Positions 29,552 through 39,102 of a stretch of DNA of 64,000 bases are shown piece by piece; position 1 is the first letter of the stretch; each line of letters begins with the position of its first letter. Location: contig NZ_FOFG01000007.1 of assembly GCF_900110915.1 (NCBI RefSeq), positions 1-64,000 on the forward strand, read 5' to 3'. The notes below the pieces were generated by a model. It was not told the DNA's origin and did no database searches. It saw nothing but the letters and a program-made list of their open reading frames with translations. The stretch is from Faunimonas pinastri. Lineage in GTDB: Bacteria; Pseudomonadota; Alphaproteobacteria; Rhizobiales; Afifellaceae. The translations under genes and the position numbers were made by a program.

Positions 29552-30736
29552 ATGCCGGAAAATGCAAGTCGACGCCGCCTGACGGTGCTGCAGACCATCC
29601 CCCGCCTGGAAGCCGGCGGGGCGGAGCTTGGCGCGCTGCAGGTCGCGGCGCGGCTGGTCAAGGAGGGTCATCGCGCCATCGTGGTTTCCGAAGGCGGCCG
29701 CATGGTGGCCGAGCTCAGGGCCGCCGGGGCGGAGCATATCGAGCTTCCCGTCGCCTCCAAGAGCCCGCTTGTCATGGCGCGCAATATCGGCCGGCTGGCC
29801 GATCTCGTCCGCGCCGAGAAGGTGGACGTGCTGCATGCCCGTTCCCGCGCCGTCGCCTGGAGCGCGCTGGCCGCGGCGCGTCGCACCGGCATCCGCTTCG
29901 TCACGACCTACCACAGCGACTACCGCGCGACCGGCCGGGTGAAGCGCTTCTACAATTCCGTCATGGCGCGGGGCGATGGCGTGATCGCCGTCTCTCAGGC
30001 GATCGCCGACAGCATCGTCGCGCAATATCCCTGGGCCGCGCACAACGTGACGGTGATCCATCGCGGCGTCGATCCGGTGCGCTTCGATCCCGAGGCGATC
30101 GCGCCGGAACGGATCGAGGCGCTCCGGCAAGACTGGGGCGTGGCGCCCGGCATGGCCGTCGTGCTGATCGCCGCCCGCGTGACGGCGCGCAAGGGCCATG
30201 CGGCTGCGGTCCGCGCGGTCGGCCGGGCGGCGGAACTGGGCGCGCCGGACTTCGTGCTGGTGTCCGTCGGCGACGATCATCAGGGCAAGGGCGAATATCG
30301 CGCCGAGCTCGATGCGCTGGCCCGGAATCTCGGCGTCGCCTCGCGCGTGCATTTCGCCGGCCACATGACGGATATGCCGGCGGCCTTCGCCGCGGCCGAT
30401 CTCTCGCTCAACATCGCTTCGGCGGAAGGGTTTCCCCGCGTGGCGCTGGAAAGCCAGGCGATGCGGGTGCCCGTGGTCTCCACCAACCACGCGCCAGGGC
30501 GCGAAGCCGTTCTGGCGCCCCCGCTGGTGGGGGCGGGGGAGGCGACCGGCTTTCTCGTGCCCTTCGACGATTCCGAAGCCGTCGCGCAGGCCATCGCCGG
30601 CTTTTTCCGGATGGATCCGGCCGAGCGGCAGGCGATGGGGCGGCGCGGCTCGGAGCGTGTGCGCTCCCGCTTCACCATCGAAAAGCTGACCACGAGCACG
30701 CTGGCGCTCTACACTCGGCTCGTCTTCGGCGCCTGA
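29552..30736 (+). CDS. Glycosyltransferase family 4
   Basis: Protein of 394 residues with GT-B fold: N-terminal domain beginning LTVLQTIPRLEAGGAELGAL, linker, and C-terminal donor-binding domain with the E-x7-E-type motif in SAEGFPRVALESQAM. It probably adds a hexose in lipopolysaccharide or capsule synthesis in the cytoplasm. It is adjacent to infC, as in many Rhizobiales genomes. Confidence 0.87.
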   Translation: MPENASRRRLTVLQTIPRLEAGGAELGALQVAARLVKEGHRAIVVSEGGRMVAELRAAGAEHIELPVASKSPLVMARNIGRLADLVRAEKVDVLHARSRAVAWSALAAARRTGIRFVTTYHSDYRATGRVKRFYNSVMARGDGVIAVSQAIADSIVAQYPWAAHNVTVIHRGVDPVRFDPEAIAPERIEALRQDWGVAPGMAVVLIAARVTARKGHAAAVRAVGRAAELGAPDFVLVSVGDDHQGKGEYRAELDALARNLGVASRVHFAGHMTDMPAAFAAADLSLNIASAEGFPRVALESQAMRVPVVSTNHAPGREAVLAPPLVGAGEATGFLVPFDDSEAVAQAIAGFFRMDPAERQAMGRRGSERVRSRFTIEKLTTSTLALYTRLVFGA

Positions 30737-30831
30737 ATGTTCTTCTTGCCCGATCGCCGCGAGATCTTCCGGTGCATGTCGCCGGGCAGCCACACCATCG
30801 GGCTTTTCCGGCCTTTTTCGGAAGGTGTGAG

Positions 30832-30860
30832 TTGACTCCGGGGCCTGAAGGGCCACATTA
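30832..30860 (+). promoter_or_regulatory. Candidate infC promoter
   Basis: TTGACT (30832-30837) and ACATTA (30855-30860) are separated by 17 bases. They lie 66 bases before the infC start. The -10 box is only a partial match. Confidence 0.45.
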
Positions 30861-30925
30861 GGAGCACGCGCGGAGGTGCGGCTTGTCCCCTCCCGCTATC
30901 CGAATCAACGTTCAGGAGAGTTCAC

Positions 30926-31543
30926 ATTCGCAGACCGTTCCGTGCACCGCCGACCACCAAGGAAGGCCCCCGCGTCAATGACGAGATTCGCCTGCCGGAG
31001 ATCCAGCTGGTCGATCATGAGGGCGTGAACCGCGGCGTCGTGTCGATTCAGGAAGCGCGCGACCTCGCCGACGAGGTTGGGCTCGATCTCGTCGAGATCT
31101 CGCCGAATTCCCGCCCGCCGGTTTGCAAGCTCCTGGACTTCGGCAAGTTCAAGTACCAGTCGCAGAAGAAGGCGGCCGAGTCGCGCAAGAAGACCAAGAC
31201 CGTCGAGGTCAAGGAAATCAAGGTGCGGCCGAACATCGACACCCACGATTACGAGGTGAAGATGCGCGCGGCCAAGCGCTTCCTTGAGGAAGGCGACAAG
31301 GTCAAGGTGACCCTCCGCTTCCGCGGCCGCGAGATGGCGCATCCGCATCTCGGCATGAAGCTCCTGCAGGGCATTCGCGGCGAGCTCGACGATATGTCGA
31401 AGGTCGAAAGCGAGCCTCGCATGGAAGGTCGCCAGATGATCATGGTGCTGGCCCCGACCGCGAAGGCGGTCGCTCCCGCCGCCGCCCGCCCGACCGCTCC
31501 CGCGCCGGAACAGGCTCCCGAACAGGCGCCGGAGAGCGCCTGA
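30926..31543 (+). CDS. infC: Translation initiation factor IF-3
   Basis: Protein of 205 residues beginning with the rare ATT codon at 30926; AGGAGAG ends seven bases upstream. The first residues (I)[18 protein letters not shown] and INDEI-like start agree with IF-3; no ATG lies in a plausible place. The N-domain ([20 protein letters not shown]), basic linker and C-domain ([18 protein letters not shown]) are intact, with an Ala/Pro-rich C-terminal tail of about 25 residues. ATT/AUU initiation lets IF-3 repress its own translation. The usual downstream genes rpmI and rplT are not here; a hairpin and tRNA-His follow. Confidence 0.97.
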   Translation: MRRPFRAPPTTKEGPRVNDEIRLPEIQLVDHEGVNRGVVSIQEARDLADEVGLDLVEISPNSRPPVCKLLDFGKFKYQSQKKAAESRKKTKTVEVKEIKVRPNIDTHDYEVKMRAAKRFLEEGDKVKVTLRFRGREMAHPHLGMKLLQGIRGELDDMSKVESEPRMEGRQMIMVLAPTAKAVAPAAARPTAPAPEQAPEQAPESA

Positions 31544-31550
31544 CGTTTTG

Positions 31551-31582
31551 CAGGCAGCGGTTCATCCGCTGCCTGTTGAAAA
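31551..31582 (+). terminator. infC terminator
   Basis: CAGGCAGCGG (31551-31560) pairs with CCGCTGCCTG (31566-31575) around TTCAT, followed by TTGAAAA. The stem of ten pairs lies eight bases after the stop codon. Confidence 0.65.
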
Positions 31583-31654
31583 CCGCTGAAAGTTCCTGTA
31601 TCCCCCTTGTCAGGCGCGCGGCGTCCTCCTAAGGTCCGCGCGCTTCACTTATAT

Positions 31655-31731
<77 letters not shown>

Positions 31732-32333
31732 CCTAAAGCCACCGACTTCCTCAGGTCTCCTGGATCGCACCAGGCGACGCCCGGCGTCGCCGCAGGGTCG
31801 TTGTGCAACGACCTGATCGATCCCTTCGATTTATGATCCTCTCATGCGTCCTGACCGGACGTTCGCGGCGACCGAATCGCCCACCCACGCCCCTCGTCAC
31901 CACCGGGAAGCCAGATCTTCCGTGCATCTCCACGCGGGTTCGCTACCCTCCTGTCGGGCTGAATCCATTGTCGAGGGAACGCTGGACGGGGCCGTGCAGC
32001 GGCGGATACTCACCCGGCCTCGACCGACTCAGGGAGATCGCTGACCTCGGCTGGGTTGAGCAGCGCAGCGATCGTCGCAAATCGTGGTGTAGAGCCCCCC
32101 GCATTCGGTCCTCCCGCGCATCGATATGGCAGTCGGCCGTCGAAAGGCTGTGCCGGGCTTCTTCTGGAGCGAGACCATGCAGTGTCGTTCATGCCGGGCG
32201 AGGCGATCAGGATTGCCCGATCACGCCGCCCCCCGGCGAAGCCCCAGCTTTTCCAAGATCCGCCTGGACCCAATGACCCGCGTCCTGACGAATTCGTCGG
32301 CCGCCGCGTTTCGGTAATCCTGCGCGTTTCTCG
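31732..32333. other. Region without a recognised gene after tRNA-His
   Basis: About 600 bases. Two tandem hairpins come first: GGCGACGC/GCGTCGCC (31773-31791) and GGTCGTTG/CAACGACC (31796-31813); they may end the tRNA transcript. The rest has several short open frames on both strands, none with protein-like character or a good binding site. It may be debris of an older insertion at the tRNA, but no family is recognisable. Confidence 0.5.
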
Positions 32334-33680
32334 TCAGAGGCTCGGTCGGGCGCCGAAGGCGAGCACCCTCTCTATTGCCGCCGCCATGGAAAGCAGGTCG
32401 GCATCCCGGTTCATCGGGCCGACCAGTTGCAGTCCAACCGGCAGGCCTTCGCTCAAGCCGCAGGGAATGCTGATCGCCGGGTGCCCCGTCATGTTGGCGA
32501 GGCCGGAGGAGATCATCTCGCCGTCTTCCTCGTCGCCGGTGATGACGGGATCTTCGTGGGGGGCCACGAAGCCGACGGCGGGGCTCGCGATCGCGTCGAC
32601 CTCCGCAAAGAGCGCCTCGACAGCTGAGCGAAGCCGTTCCCGCAGGCGCTGGGCCCGAAGGTATTCGATCGCCGGAACGTTCCGGCCTGCCGCCAACTGG
32701 CCGCGCGTGCGCGCCGCATATCCCTCCGGCCGCACCCCGGCCAGCGTTTCATGAACAAGGCTCGCCTCCGGCAGGAGCACTCCATGCAGGCCGGGATTGG
32801 CGTCGCGCGATCCCGCGATCTCGATCCGCCCGACCGCCGCGCCGGCGGCGGAAAGCTTCACCATCGCCTCCTGCATGAGAGCGCGGACGGGCAGGGTCAG
32901 CGCGGCGGAATCCAGATGCGCGCCGACGAAGCCGATCCGCAATCCGCCGATCTCGCGCCGGGCGAGGGGCATCGGCCTGCCCGCCATCCCCGCCAGCAGC
33001 AGCGCCGCATCCTCCACGCTGCGGGCCAGCGGGCCGGCATGATCGAGAGACCAGGAGAGAGGAAAGACGCCGTCCGTCGAAACCAGGCCGTAGGTCGGCT
33101 TCAGCCCCACGATGCCGCAATAGGACGCGGGAATGCGGATGGAGCCGCCGGTATCGGTCCCGACCGCCAGGGGCACGATGCCGGCCGCAACCGCCGCGGC
33201 CGAACCGCCGCTGGAGCCGCCGGACGTCCGGCCGGGATCGAAGGGATTGTTGGTCTGCCCGATCTCGGGATGGGCGATGCCATAGGCGAATTCGAGAAGG
33301 TTCGTCTTGCCGAGGATAATGGCGCCGGCTGCGCGCAAATTGCGGACGAGCTCCGCGTCGCGCTCCGGCATGACAGGAGCGACGGCCCGTGTGGCATAGG
33401 TCGTCGGCACGCCCGCGACGTCGATGATATCCTTGATCGCGACGGGAATGCCGTGCAACGGGCCGCGATCCTCCCCCGCCTGCAACGCACGCATGGCCTC
33501 GTCAGCCGCTCGGAGCGCTTCCTCGCGCATGGGCTCGAGAAAGGCGTTTAGCTTCGGCTCCAGCAAATCCAGTCGGGCGAGCGAGGCCGTGACGACATCC
33601 ACCGGACCGAGGCGGCCGGACCGATAGGCCGCACCGAGATCTCGAACGCTGGCGAAGGCGATGTGGGATACGTCGGTCAT
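32334..33680 (-). CDS. Amidase (amidase signature family)
   Basis: Protein of 448 residues of the amidase signature family. The catalytic Lys83 (VAIKDIID), cis-Ser in GGSSGGS near 156 and nucleophilic Ser180 ([12 protein letters not shown]) are all present, so it should hydrolyse an amide or similar C-N bond. It is not GatA: no GatB or GatC is nearby, and the neighbours are catabolic genes. Last gene of the leftward GntR-led operon, 28 bases after the SDR gene. Confidence 0.9.
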   Translation of the reverse strand: MTDVSHIAFASVRDLGAAYRSGRLGPVDVVTASLARLDLLEPKLNAFLEPMREEALRAADEAMRALQAGEDRGPLHGIPVAIKDIIDVAGVPTTYATRAVAPVMPERDAELVRNLRAAGAIILGKTNLLEFAYGIAHPEIGQTNNPFDPGRTSGGSSGGSAAAVAAGIVPLAVGTDTGGSIRIPASYCGIVGLKPTYGLVSTDGVFPLSWSLDHAGPLARSVEDAALLLAGMAGRPMPLARREIGGLRIGFVGAHLDSAALTLPVRALMQEAMVKLSAAGAAVGRIEIAGSRDANPGLHGVLLPEASLVHETLAGVRPEGYAARTRGQLAAGRNVPAIEYLRAQRLRERLRSAVEALFAEVDAIASPAVGFVAPHEDPVITGDEEDGEMISSGLANMTGHPAISIPCGLSEGLPVGLQLVGPMNRDADLLSMAAAIERVLAFGARPSL

Positions 33681-33708
33681 GCCGCTTCCTCATCGTTGCT
33701 GTTCGGCG

Positions 33709-34467
33709 CTATTTGCCCCCGTCGACACTGAGCACCTGCCCGGAGATCCAGCCGGCGTGCTCCGAGGCGAAGAACAGCACGGCGTTGGCGATATCCTCGG
33801 GCGTGCCCAGGCGCTTCAGCGCGATGCCTTGAAGGACCTTCTCCTGCCCGTCCTCGCCCATGGCGTGCCATTGCCGCTCGCTGGCGGGATTGGAGCGGAC
33901 GAAGCCCGGCGCGACATTGTTGACGGTGATGTTCCAGGGGCCGAGCTCGTGGGCGAGCTGCCGCGTCAGGCCGATCTGGCCGGCCTTGGCGCTGGCATAG
34001 GCCTGGATGCCGGTGAGGCTGATGCCGAGACCCGCCCCGGAGGAGATGTTGACGATGCGGCCGAAGCGCCGCGCCTTCATGCCGGGCGCGAGGGCCTGCG
34101 CGGTCAGAAACGCGCCGGTGAGATTGACGTCGAAGATGCCCTGCCAGTCCCGGAGGCTGATCTCCTCGATGGGGCGGCCGACCTGACCGAGGACGCCGCC
34201 GGCATTGTTGACGAGGATGTCGATGCCGTGGCCGGCGGCCTCGATCTCGCGGACGGTGGAGCGGATCGCTTCGGCATCCGTCACGTCGAGCCGTCGGATG
34301 TGGCAGCTCGGGCCCGCTATCGCCGCGGTTTCCGGCAGTTCGTCATCGAGGATGTCGCAGGCGAAGACGGTCGCGCCGACCTTCGCGAGGCCGACCGCGA
34401 TCGCGCGGCCGAAGCCGTGGCCGGCGCCGGTGACGAGCGCGGTGCGGCCGGCAAGGTCGATCTTCAT
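33709..34467 (-). CDS. SDR family oxidoreductase
   Basis: Protein of 252 residues, classical SDR: TGAGHGFG, NNAG, NISSGAG, and YASAKAG for the catalytic Tyr/Lys. The end ISGQVLSVDGGK is canonical. It overlaps the preceding reductase gene by four bases. It probably oxidises or reduces a product of the amide pathway. Confidence 0.92.
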   Translation of the reverse strand: MKIDLAGRTALVTGAGHGFGRAIAVGLAKVGATVFACDILDDELPETAAIAGPSCHIRRLDVTDAEAIRSTVREIEAAGHGIDILVNNAGGVLGQVGRPIEEISLRDWQGIFDVNLTGAFLTAQALAPGMKARRFGRIVNISSGAGLGISLTGIQAYASAKAGQIGLTRQLAHELGPWNITVNNVAPGFVRSNPASERQWHAMGEDGQEKVLQGIALKRLGTPEDIANAVLFFASEHAGWISGQVLSVDGGK

Positions 34468-35549
34468 GCGGCCGCTCCACTGTCTGCCGGGCTGGTGTCG
34501 GAAAGACGATTCAGCTCGTCGAGATGAGCGACGTCCAGATCGGCCCGGCCTTCCTCGATGTCGTGGATGCGGGCGATGATGCCCGCCGTGATCGGCGTTC
34601 GCAGGCCGTGCTTGCGGCCGGTTTGCACGATGGGGCCCAGCTGCGCGTCCACCTCGGTCTTGCGCTTGCGCACGGCAAGGTCGCGCCAGATGCCGGAATG
34701 CGACTTCGCCGATTTGCGATTATGCGCGACCATCTCGTCGAAGGAGCGGGCGGTTTCCGAAGCCGGTGCCTCCGGCAGGAAAGCCCTGGGATCGAAGCCG
34801 TTGAAGGCTTCCAGCGACACGCCCTCGGCGCGCGCCACGGCGACGATTTCGTGCGCCAGCCGCGTCAGCAAGGGGCGGTATCGCTCGGTCGCGAGCACGT
34901 CGGCGATGCTGTCATTGGTCAGGGCGGTGGCGAAGAGCTGCGCGCCGTAGATCAGCTTCGCCCAGAGATAGCCAAAGATGTTGGGCGTCACGATCGCGGC
35001 GGGATCGAACATGCTGAAGAGGCGATGCAGGTCCTCCACGCGCGGCGTCCGGCGGCCGTCGAGTTCGCCCAGAACGACCGCGCCGCGACCGCCATAATGG
35101 ATGATGCCGGGCTCCAGATAATCCGCGCCGAAATTGACGAAGCAGCCGACGGTGCGCTCGTCCCCGATGCGGGCGGCGATCTCATGCTCGTTCAGCCCGT
35201 TCTGGGCGGAGACGACGAAGCCGTTCCCGGCCACATGCGGGGCGAGATCGTCCAGCGCGGTGCCTGTATGGTGTGCCTTGACCGCGAGAATGACGCGCTC
35301 GAACGTGCCCTGCACCCCGGCCGGCATGAAGGCGCGGGCCTGGACGGTATATTCCTCGACCGGTCCGGTGATCTTCAATCCGGACGTGTTGATGGCGGCG
35401 ACGTGATCGGCCGCCTGATCGACGAAGATCACCTCTTCACCGGCCCGCACCAGGGCCGCGCCGACCGAACCGCCGATCGCGCCGGCGCCCCAGACCAGGA
35501 TCGGGCCACCGCCGGTCCCGCCGCTTCCCTCCACGCCGCTCACGACCAC
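34464..35549 (-). CDS. Ketopantoate reductase family (PanE/ApbA-like) protein
   Basis: Protein of 361 residues. GAGAIGGSVGAAL is the Rossmann motif and QNGLNEHEI plus IVKAH-like LAVKAHHT mark the PanE fold; the C-terminal helical domain is complete. At 361 residues with a GGTGGG N-terminal tail it is longer than biosynthetic PanE (about 300). The neighbours suggest a catabolic 2-oxo/2-hydroxy acid dehydrogenase role, not pantothenate synthesis. Overlaps the creatininase gene by ten bases and the SDR by four. Confidence 0.85.
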   Translation of the reverse strand: MVVSGVEGSGGTGGGPILVWGAGAIGGSVGAALVRAGEEVIFVDQAADHVAAINTSGLKITGPVEEYTVQARAFMPAGVQGTFERVILAVKAHHTGTALDDLAPHVAGNGFVVSAQNGLNEHEIAARIGDERTVGCFVNFGADYLEPGIIHYGGRGAVVLGELDGRRTPRVEDLHRLFSMFDPAAIVTPNIFGYLWAKLIYGAQLFATALTNDSIADVLATERYRPLLTRLAHEIVAVARAEGVSLEAFNGFDPRAFLPEAPASETARSFDEMVAHNRKSAKSHSGIWRDLAVRKRKTEVDAQLGPIVQTGRKHGLRTPITAGIIARIHDIEEGRADLDVAHLDELNRLSDTSPADSGAAA

Positions 35550-36241
35550 GGTCCCTCCATCAGGGCGCGCGTTTCCTTCACCGCGACGTCCCAGATCGCC
35601 AGCATGTCCTCATCGGGCCGCTCATAGTAGCCGCCGAAATTGCCGTCGCCGAGATAGCTCTTCACCCGGTCCGGATCCATGACGCGCATGCGGTCGAACT
35701 CGATCATGGGCTTCTGCTGGCTGGGCAGCACCACGTCCTTCAGCCGCGTCCAGGGGAAGTTCTCCATCCAGGATGCGTGCGAGGCGACCGGGTCGATCTC
35801 GTGCACCTTGGCGAGCGTCTTCGGCGCGTTCCACCAATTGTGGAACTTCACGGCGGCGCCCAGGTGGTCGCCCATCCACTCGATGGCGAAGCTGCCGGCC
35901 GGCGCATTGCCGCCATGGCCGTTGACGAGGAGGATGCGACGGAAGCCCTGCCGATGCAGCCCGTCGAGAATGTCGCGGACGATGGCGACATAGGTTTCCT
36001 GCCGCAGGCTGATGGAGCCGGGATAGGAGAGGAAATAGGGCGTGATCCCGTAGGCCACCACGGGAAAGACTGGGATGCCGAGCGGCTCGGCCGCCTCCGC
36101 CGCCACCCGCTCGGAGAGGATGGAATCGACGGAAAGGCTGAGGCCCGCATGCTGCTCGGTGCTGCCGAGCGGCACCACGGCGCGGTCGTCGGTCTTCAGG
36201 TAGGCTTCTACCTGGGACCAGTTCATGTCGCTGATCTTCAT
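35540..36241 (-). CDS. Creatininase family amidohydrolase
   Basis: Protein of 233 residues of PF02633. Metal ligands are visible in GSTEQHAGLSLSVD and in NGHGGNAP; a Glu in WTRLKD..-type C-terminal region fits too. Members open cyclic amides or cleave amides with zinc or manganese. Clustered with an amidase and two dehydrogenases, it is probably the enzyme that acts first on the imported compound. Its ATG overlaps the stop of the GntR gene. Confidence 0.88.
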   Translation of the reverse strand: MKISDMNWSQVEAYLKTDDRAVVPLGSTEQHAGLSLSVDSILSERVAAEAAEPLGIPVFPVVAYGITPYFLSYPGSISLRQETYVAIVRDILDGLHRQGFRRILLVNGHGGNAPAGSFAIEWMGDHLGAAVKFHNWWNAPKTLAKVHEIDPVASHASWMENFPWTRLKDVVLPSQQKPMIEFDRMRVMDPDRVKSYLGDGNFGGYYERPDEDMLAIWDVAVKETRALMEGPWS

Positions 36242-37227
36242 GACGCTTCTCTGTCCAGTTCGGCGGTGTCCGGCATCGGCGATTGCACGAGCGGAACGAC
36301 GATCCGCTCGATCTCGCCGGGATCGGGGATGTGGCGGTATTCGATGGCCAGCGTGCGCTGGTCGAGCTTCTCCAGCACGCGCTCCGCGCCGCTGGCGAAG
36401 ACGACGACGTCATGCGCCGGCAGCAGCGCTTCCATCTCCTCGGCGTCGAGGACCACCGCCGCGACCTCGGAGACATGCGGCGCGAAGCGCTGCACGCCGG
36501 GCTTCATCACGGGCAGGAATTCCGGAAAGCGGGACACCACGAGGACGCGGCTGCGCGGATCGAGCGAGGCGAGGGCGCGGCGCGTCGCCTCGGCGGGAAT
36601 GAAGCTGATCGCGGTGACGGAGCGGCGGCCGAGCAGCGCCTCCACCTCCCGGCGGCGATGCGCGAAGGTCAGCACCAGATCGGCAGAAGCCGCGCGCTGC
36701 CGGTCCGCTTCGCTGCGCTGGAGCACATCGATGGTGATCGCTTCCACAATTGCCGATTTGCCCAGGGCTTCGGCGATCGCGCGCGCATAGCCGGCGGTGG
36801 CGGCGGGAAAGATGCCGGCCATCACCACCTGCCGGACCGGACCGCTTGCCTGCCTCGCCGAAAGCCGGGCCGCGATCAGCCCCGCGATCTCGCTGCTCCG
36901 GAGGCCAAGCGCGAAACCTTCCTCCACGAGCAGATCGATGTGGCGATGGAAATTACCGGTGCGACGGGCCATTTCGCCGGACCGCTCCTCGCGGCGCGCG
37001 ATAAAGGTGCCGGATCCCGCCCGCGTCTCGATGAGGCCGGCGTCGCGGAGATCGCGGTAGACCTGCCCGACCGTCATGGCGGCGACGCGGAGCTCGTCGG
37101 CAAGGTCGCGAACGGAGGGAAGCCGCTCTCCGGGAGCGAGTTCCCCGCACGCAATACCGTATTCGATGAGCCCGCGAAGCTGTGCGCCGAGTGGCACAGG
37201 TAAGTCGCGATCAAGAACGAGACGCAT
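36238..37227 (-). CDS. GntR family transcriptional regulator with sensory domain
   Basis: Protein of 329 residues. The N-terminal 75 residues are a GntR winged helix (RLPSVRDLADELRVAAMTVG followed by QVYRDLRDAGLIETRAGSGT). The C-terminal 230 residues look like a periplasmic-binding-protein fold with repeated alpha/beta units, so it is neither a plain FadR nor UTRA type. It leads the amide operon and is divergent from the dipeptide transporter, and probably controls both. Confidence 0.87.
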   Translation of the reverse strand: MRLVLDRDLPVPLGAQLRGLIEYGIACGELAPGERLPSVRDLADELRVAAMTVGQVYRDLRDAGLIETRAGSGTFIARREERSGEMARRTGNFHRHIDLLVEEGFALGLRSSEIAGLIAARLSARQASGPVRQVVMAGIFPAATAGYARAIAEALGKSAIVEAITIDVLQRSEADRQRAASADLVLTFAHRRREVEALLGRRSVTAISFIPAEATRRALASLDPRSRVLVVSRFPEFLPVMKPGVQRFAPHVSEVAAVVLDAEEMEALLPAHDVVVFASGAERVLEKLDQRTLAIEYRHIPDPGEIERIVVPLVQSPMPDTAELDREAS

Positions 37228-37448
37228 GACGATCCTGCAATCTGTTCTACAGGGCTAGCACGGCAATCCGAGCCCCGACAATCGAGCTTAGTGCACAAAA
37301 AGCGGGCTGACGGCGCTCAAAATTTGGGGGCGGCGGTGAATTGACAGTCGGCTGGAGTGAAGAATAGCGTTCTATACGACTGGAACACTCGAACCGCCGA
37401 AACCGGCTCCGCCGGCCCGGGGGCTTTGCCGACACCGGAAGGACCCAA
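37228..37448. promoter_or_regulatory. Divergent promoter region of the GntR and transporter operons
   Basis: CTGTTCTACAG (37242-37252) lies just upstream of the GntR start. GTTCTATACGACTGGAAC (37369-37386) lies upstream of the transporter. Both share GTTCTA and partial symmetry, so they are candidate GntR sites. TTGACA at 37341-37346 with AATAGC 17 bases on is a possible promoter for the transporter, with the second site just downstream. Confidence 0.45.
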
Positions 37449-39038
37449 ATGAAGATCTCCTTCAAGTTTGCCGCGACATCCGCCCTCCTGCTTGGCATCA
37501 GCCTGGCGACGCTCGGCCCGGCCGAAGCGCTGACCCGCGGCGGCACGCTCGTCTATGGGCGGTACGCCGACAGCCTCTTCGTGGAGCCCGTCCTGAACGA
37601 CGGCAACGTCGATATCTGGATCCTGTCCAACATCTACGACACGCTGATCCTGCCCACCGACGACGGCAAGGGCCTGCAGCCCGGCCTCGCCACCGCCTGG
37701 CAGGTCGCGCCGGACGGCATGAGCGTCACGGTCACCCTGCGCGAGGGCACGATGTTCTCCGACGGCTCGCCGATCACGGCGGACGACGTGAAATGGTCGC
37801 TGGACCGCGCCCGCGACCCGCAGAAGGGCATCTGGAACTTCCTGCTGGAATCCGTCGGATCGGTCGATATCAAGGATCCCAAGACCATCGTGCTCACCCT
37901 GAAGCACCCGGACCCGGCGATCCTTTCCGCGCTCAGCGTCTTCAACACCTCCATCATGCCGAAGAAGCAGTTCGAGGCGGCGGCCGGCGCGGACGATGCG
38001 GCCAAGGCCAAGACCTTCAGCGAGCATCCCGTCGGCTCCGGTCCCTTCACGATCCAGTCGTGGAACCACGGCTCGGAGATGAAGCTCGTCAAGAACCCCC
38101 ATTACTGGCGCAAGGGCGAGGACGGCCAGCCGCTTCCGTATCTCGACGGCGTCACCTTCGAGGTGATCCCGGACGACGCGACCCGCATCCTCAAGGTGCA
38201 GTCCGGCGAGCTCGATGGAGCCGAGTTCATCCCCTTCAGCCGCGTTGAAGAGCTGAAGGCCGACGACAAGCTCGACATGGAACTCTTCCCCTCCACCAAG
38301 GTCGCTTACGGCAATCTCAATGTCCGGCCGAAGCTGAAGGACGGTTCCGACAATCCGCTGTCGAACGAGAAGGTGCGGCAGGCGCTGAACTACGCCGCCG
38401 ACAAGGATGCGATCATCGCGATCGTGACGCACGGAGTCGGCACCCCGATGAGCTCCTACATGTCGGCCGCGACGCCGATGCATGTGGGCAGCGGCACGGA
38501 ATTCCCCGTGGATGTCGAGAAGGCCAAGAGCCTGATGAAGGAAGCGGGCTTCGACAAGGGCATCTCCTTCTCCTGCCTCGTCATCGCCGGCAATGTGGAC
38601 GAAATCGGCATCGCCACCGCGCTGCAGCAGATGTGGAGCGAGATCGGCGTGAAGCTCAACATCGAGCAGGTCGACAACGCGACGCTGCAGGCCAAGTACC
38701 GCGCCGGCGACTTCTCCATGCGCCTGGGCTACTGGACCGACGACATCGCGGACCCGAACGAGATCACGTCCTATTTCGGCTATTCTCCGACGATCCAGGC
38801 GCAGCATTCCGGCTGGAAGAACGACGAGTTCGACAAGCTCTACGAGGCGTCGCAGAAGGAACTCGACGCCAAGAAGCGCGCTGACGAATATGCGCGGATG
38901 CAGGAGATCTACAAGAACGGGCCGATCGTTCCGCTCTACGAGTCGCCCTATCCGGTGGTGCTGAAGAAGAGCGTGAAAGGCTTCGTGCAGATCCCGCTCG
39001 GCAACAACATCTTTTCCGCCGCCCATATCGAAAAGTGA
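37449..39038 (+). CDS. ABC transporter substrate-binding protein, peptide/nickel type (family 5)
   Basis: Periplasmic protein of 529 residues with a signal peptide (MKISFKFAATSALLLGISLA, cleavage after AEA). SBP_bac_5 features: GGTLVYGRYADSLFVEPVLN at the mature start, SVTVTLREGTMFSDGSPITA, and QALNYAADKDAI. It binds di- or oligopeptides or similar amide compounds and hands them to the permeases encoded next. Located across from the amide-degrading operon. Confidence 0.92.
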   Translation: MKISFKFAATSALLLGISLATLGPAEALTRGGTLVYGRYADSLFVEPVLNDGNVDIWILSNIYDTLILPTDDGKGLQPGLATAWQVAPDGMSVTVTLREGTMFSDGSPITADDVKWSLDRARDPQKGIWNFLLESVGSVDIKDPKTIVLTLKHPDPAILSALSVFNTSIMPKKQFEAAAGADDAAKAKTFSEHPVGSGPFTIQSWNHGSEMKLVKNPHYWRKGEDGQPLPYLDGVTFEVIPDDATRILKVQSGELDGAEFIPFSRVEELKADDKLDMELFPSTKVAYGNLNVRPKLKDGSDNPLSNEKVRQALNYAADKDAIIAIVTHGVGTPMSSYMSAATPMHVGSGTEFPVDVEKAKSLMKEAGFDKGISFSCLVIAGNVDEIGIATALQQMWSEIGVKLNIEQVDNATLQAKYRAGDFSMRLGYWTDDIADPNEITSYFGYSPTIQAQHSGWKNDEFDKLYEASQKELDAKKRADEYARMQEIYKNGPIVPLYESPYPVVLKKSVKGFVQIPLGNNIFSAAHIEK

Positions 39039-39102
39039 TCGAACGAGCGCGGAGCCGGTCTCCGCGCTCGCCTTCCGTTTCCAATGATCGGAGATCTGCC
39101 GG

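Noticed and set aside
31803-32276. Open frame of 157 codons after tRNA-His
   Set aside because: Composition is rich in Arg, Ser and Pro with no family features, no binding site, and overlapping frames on the other strand look equally random.
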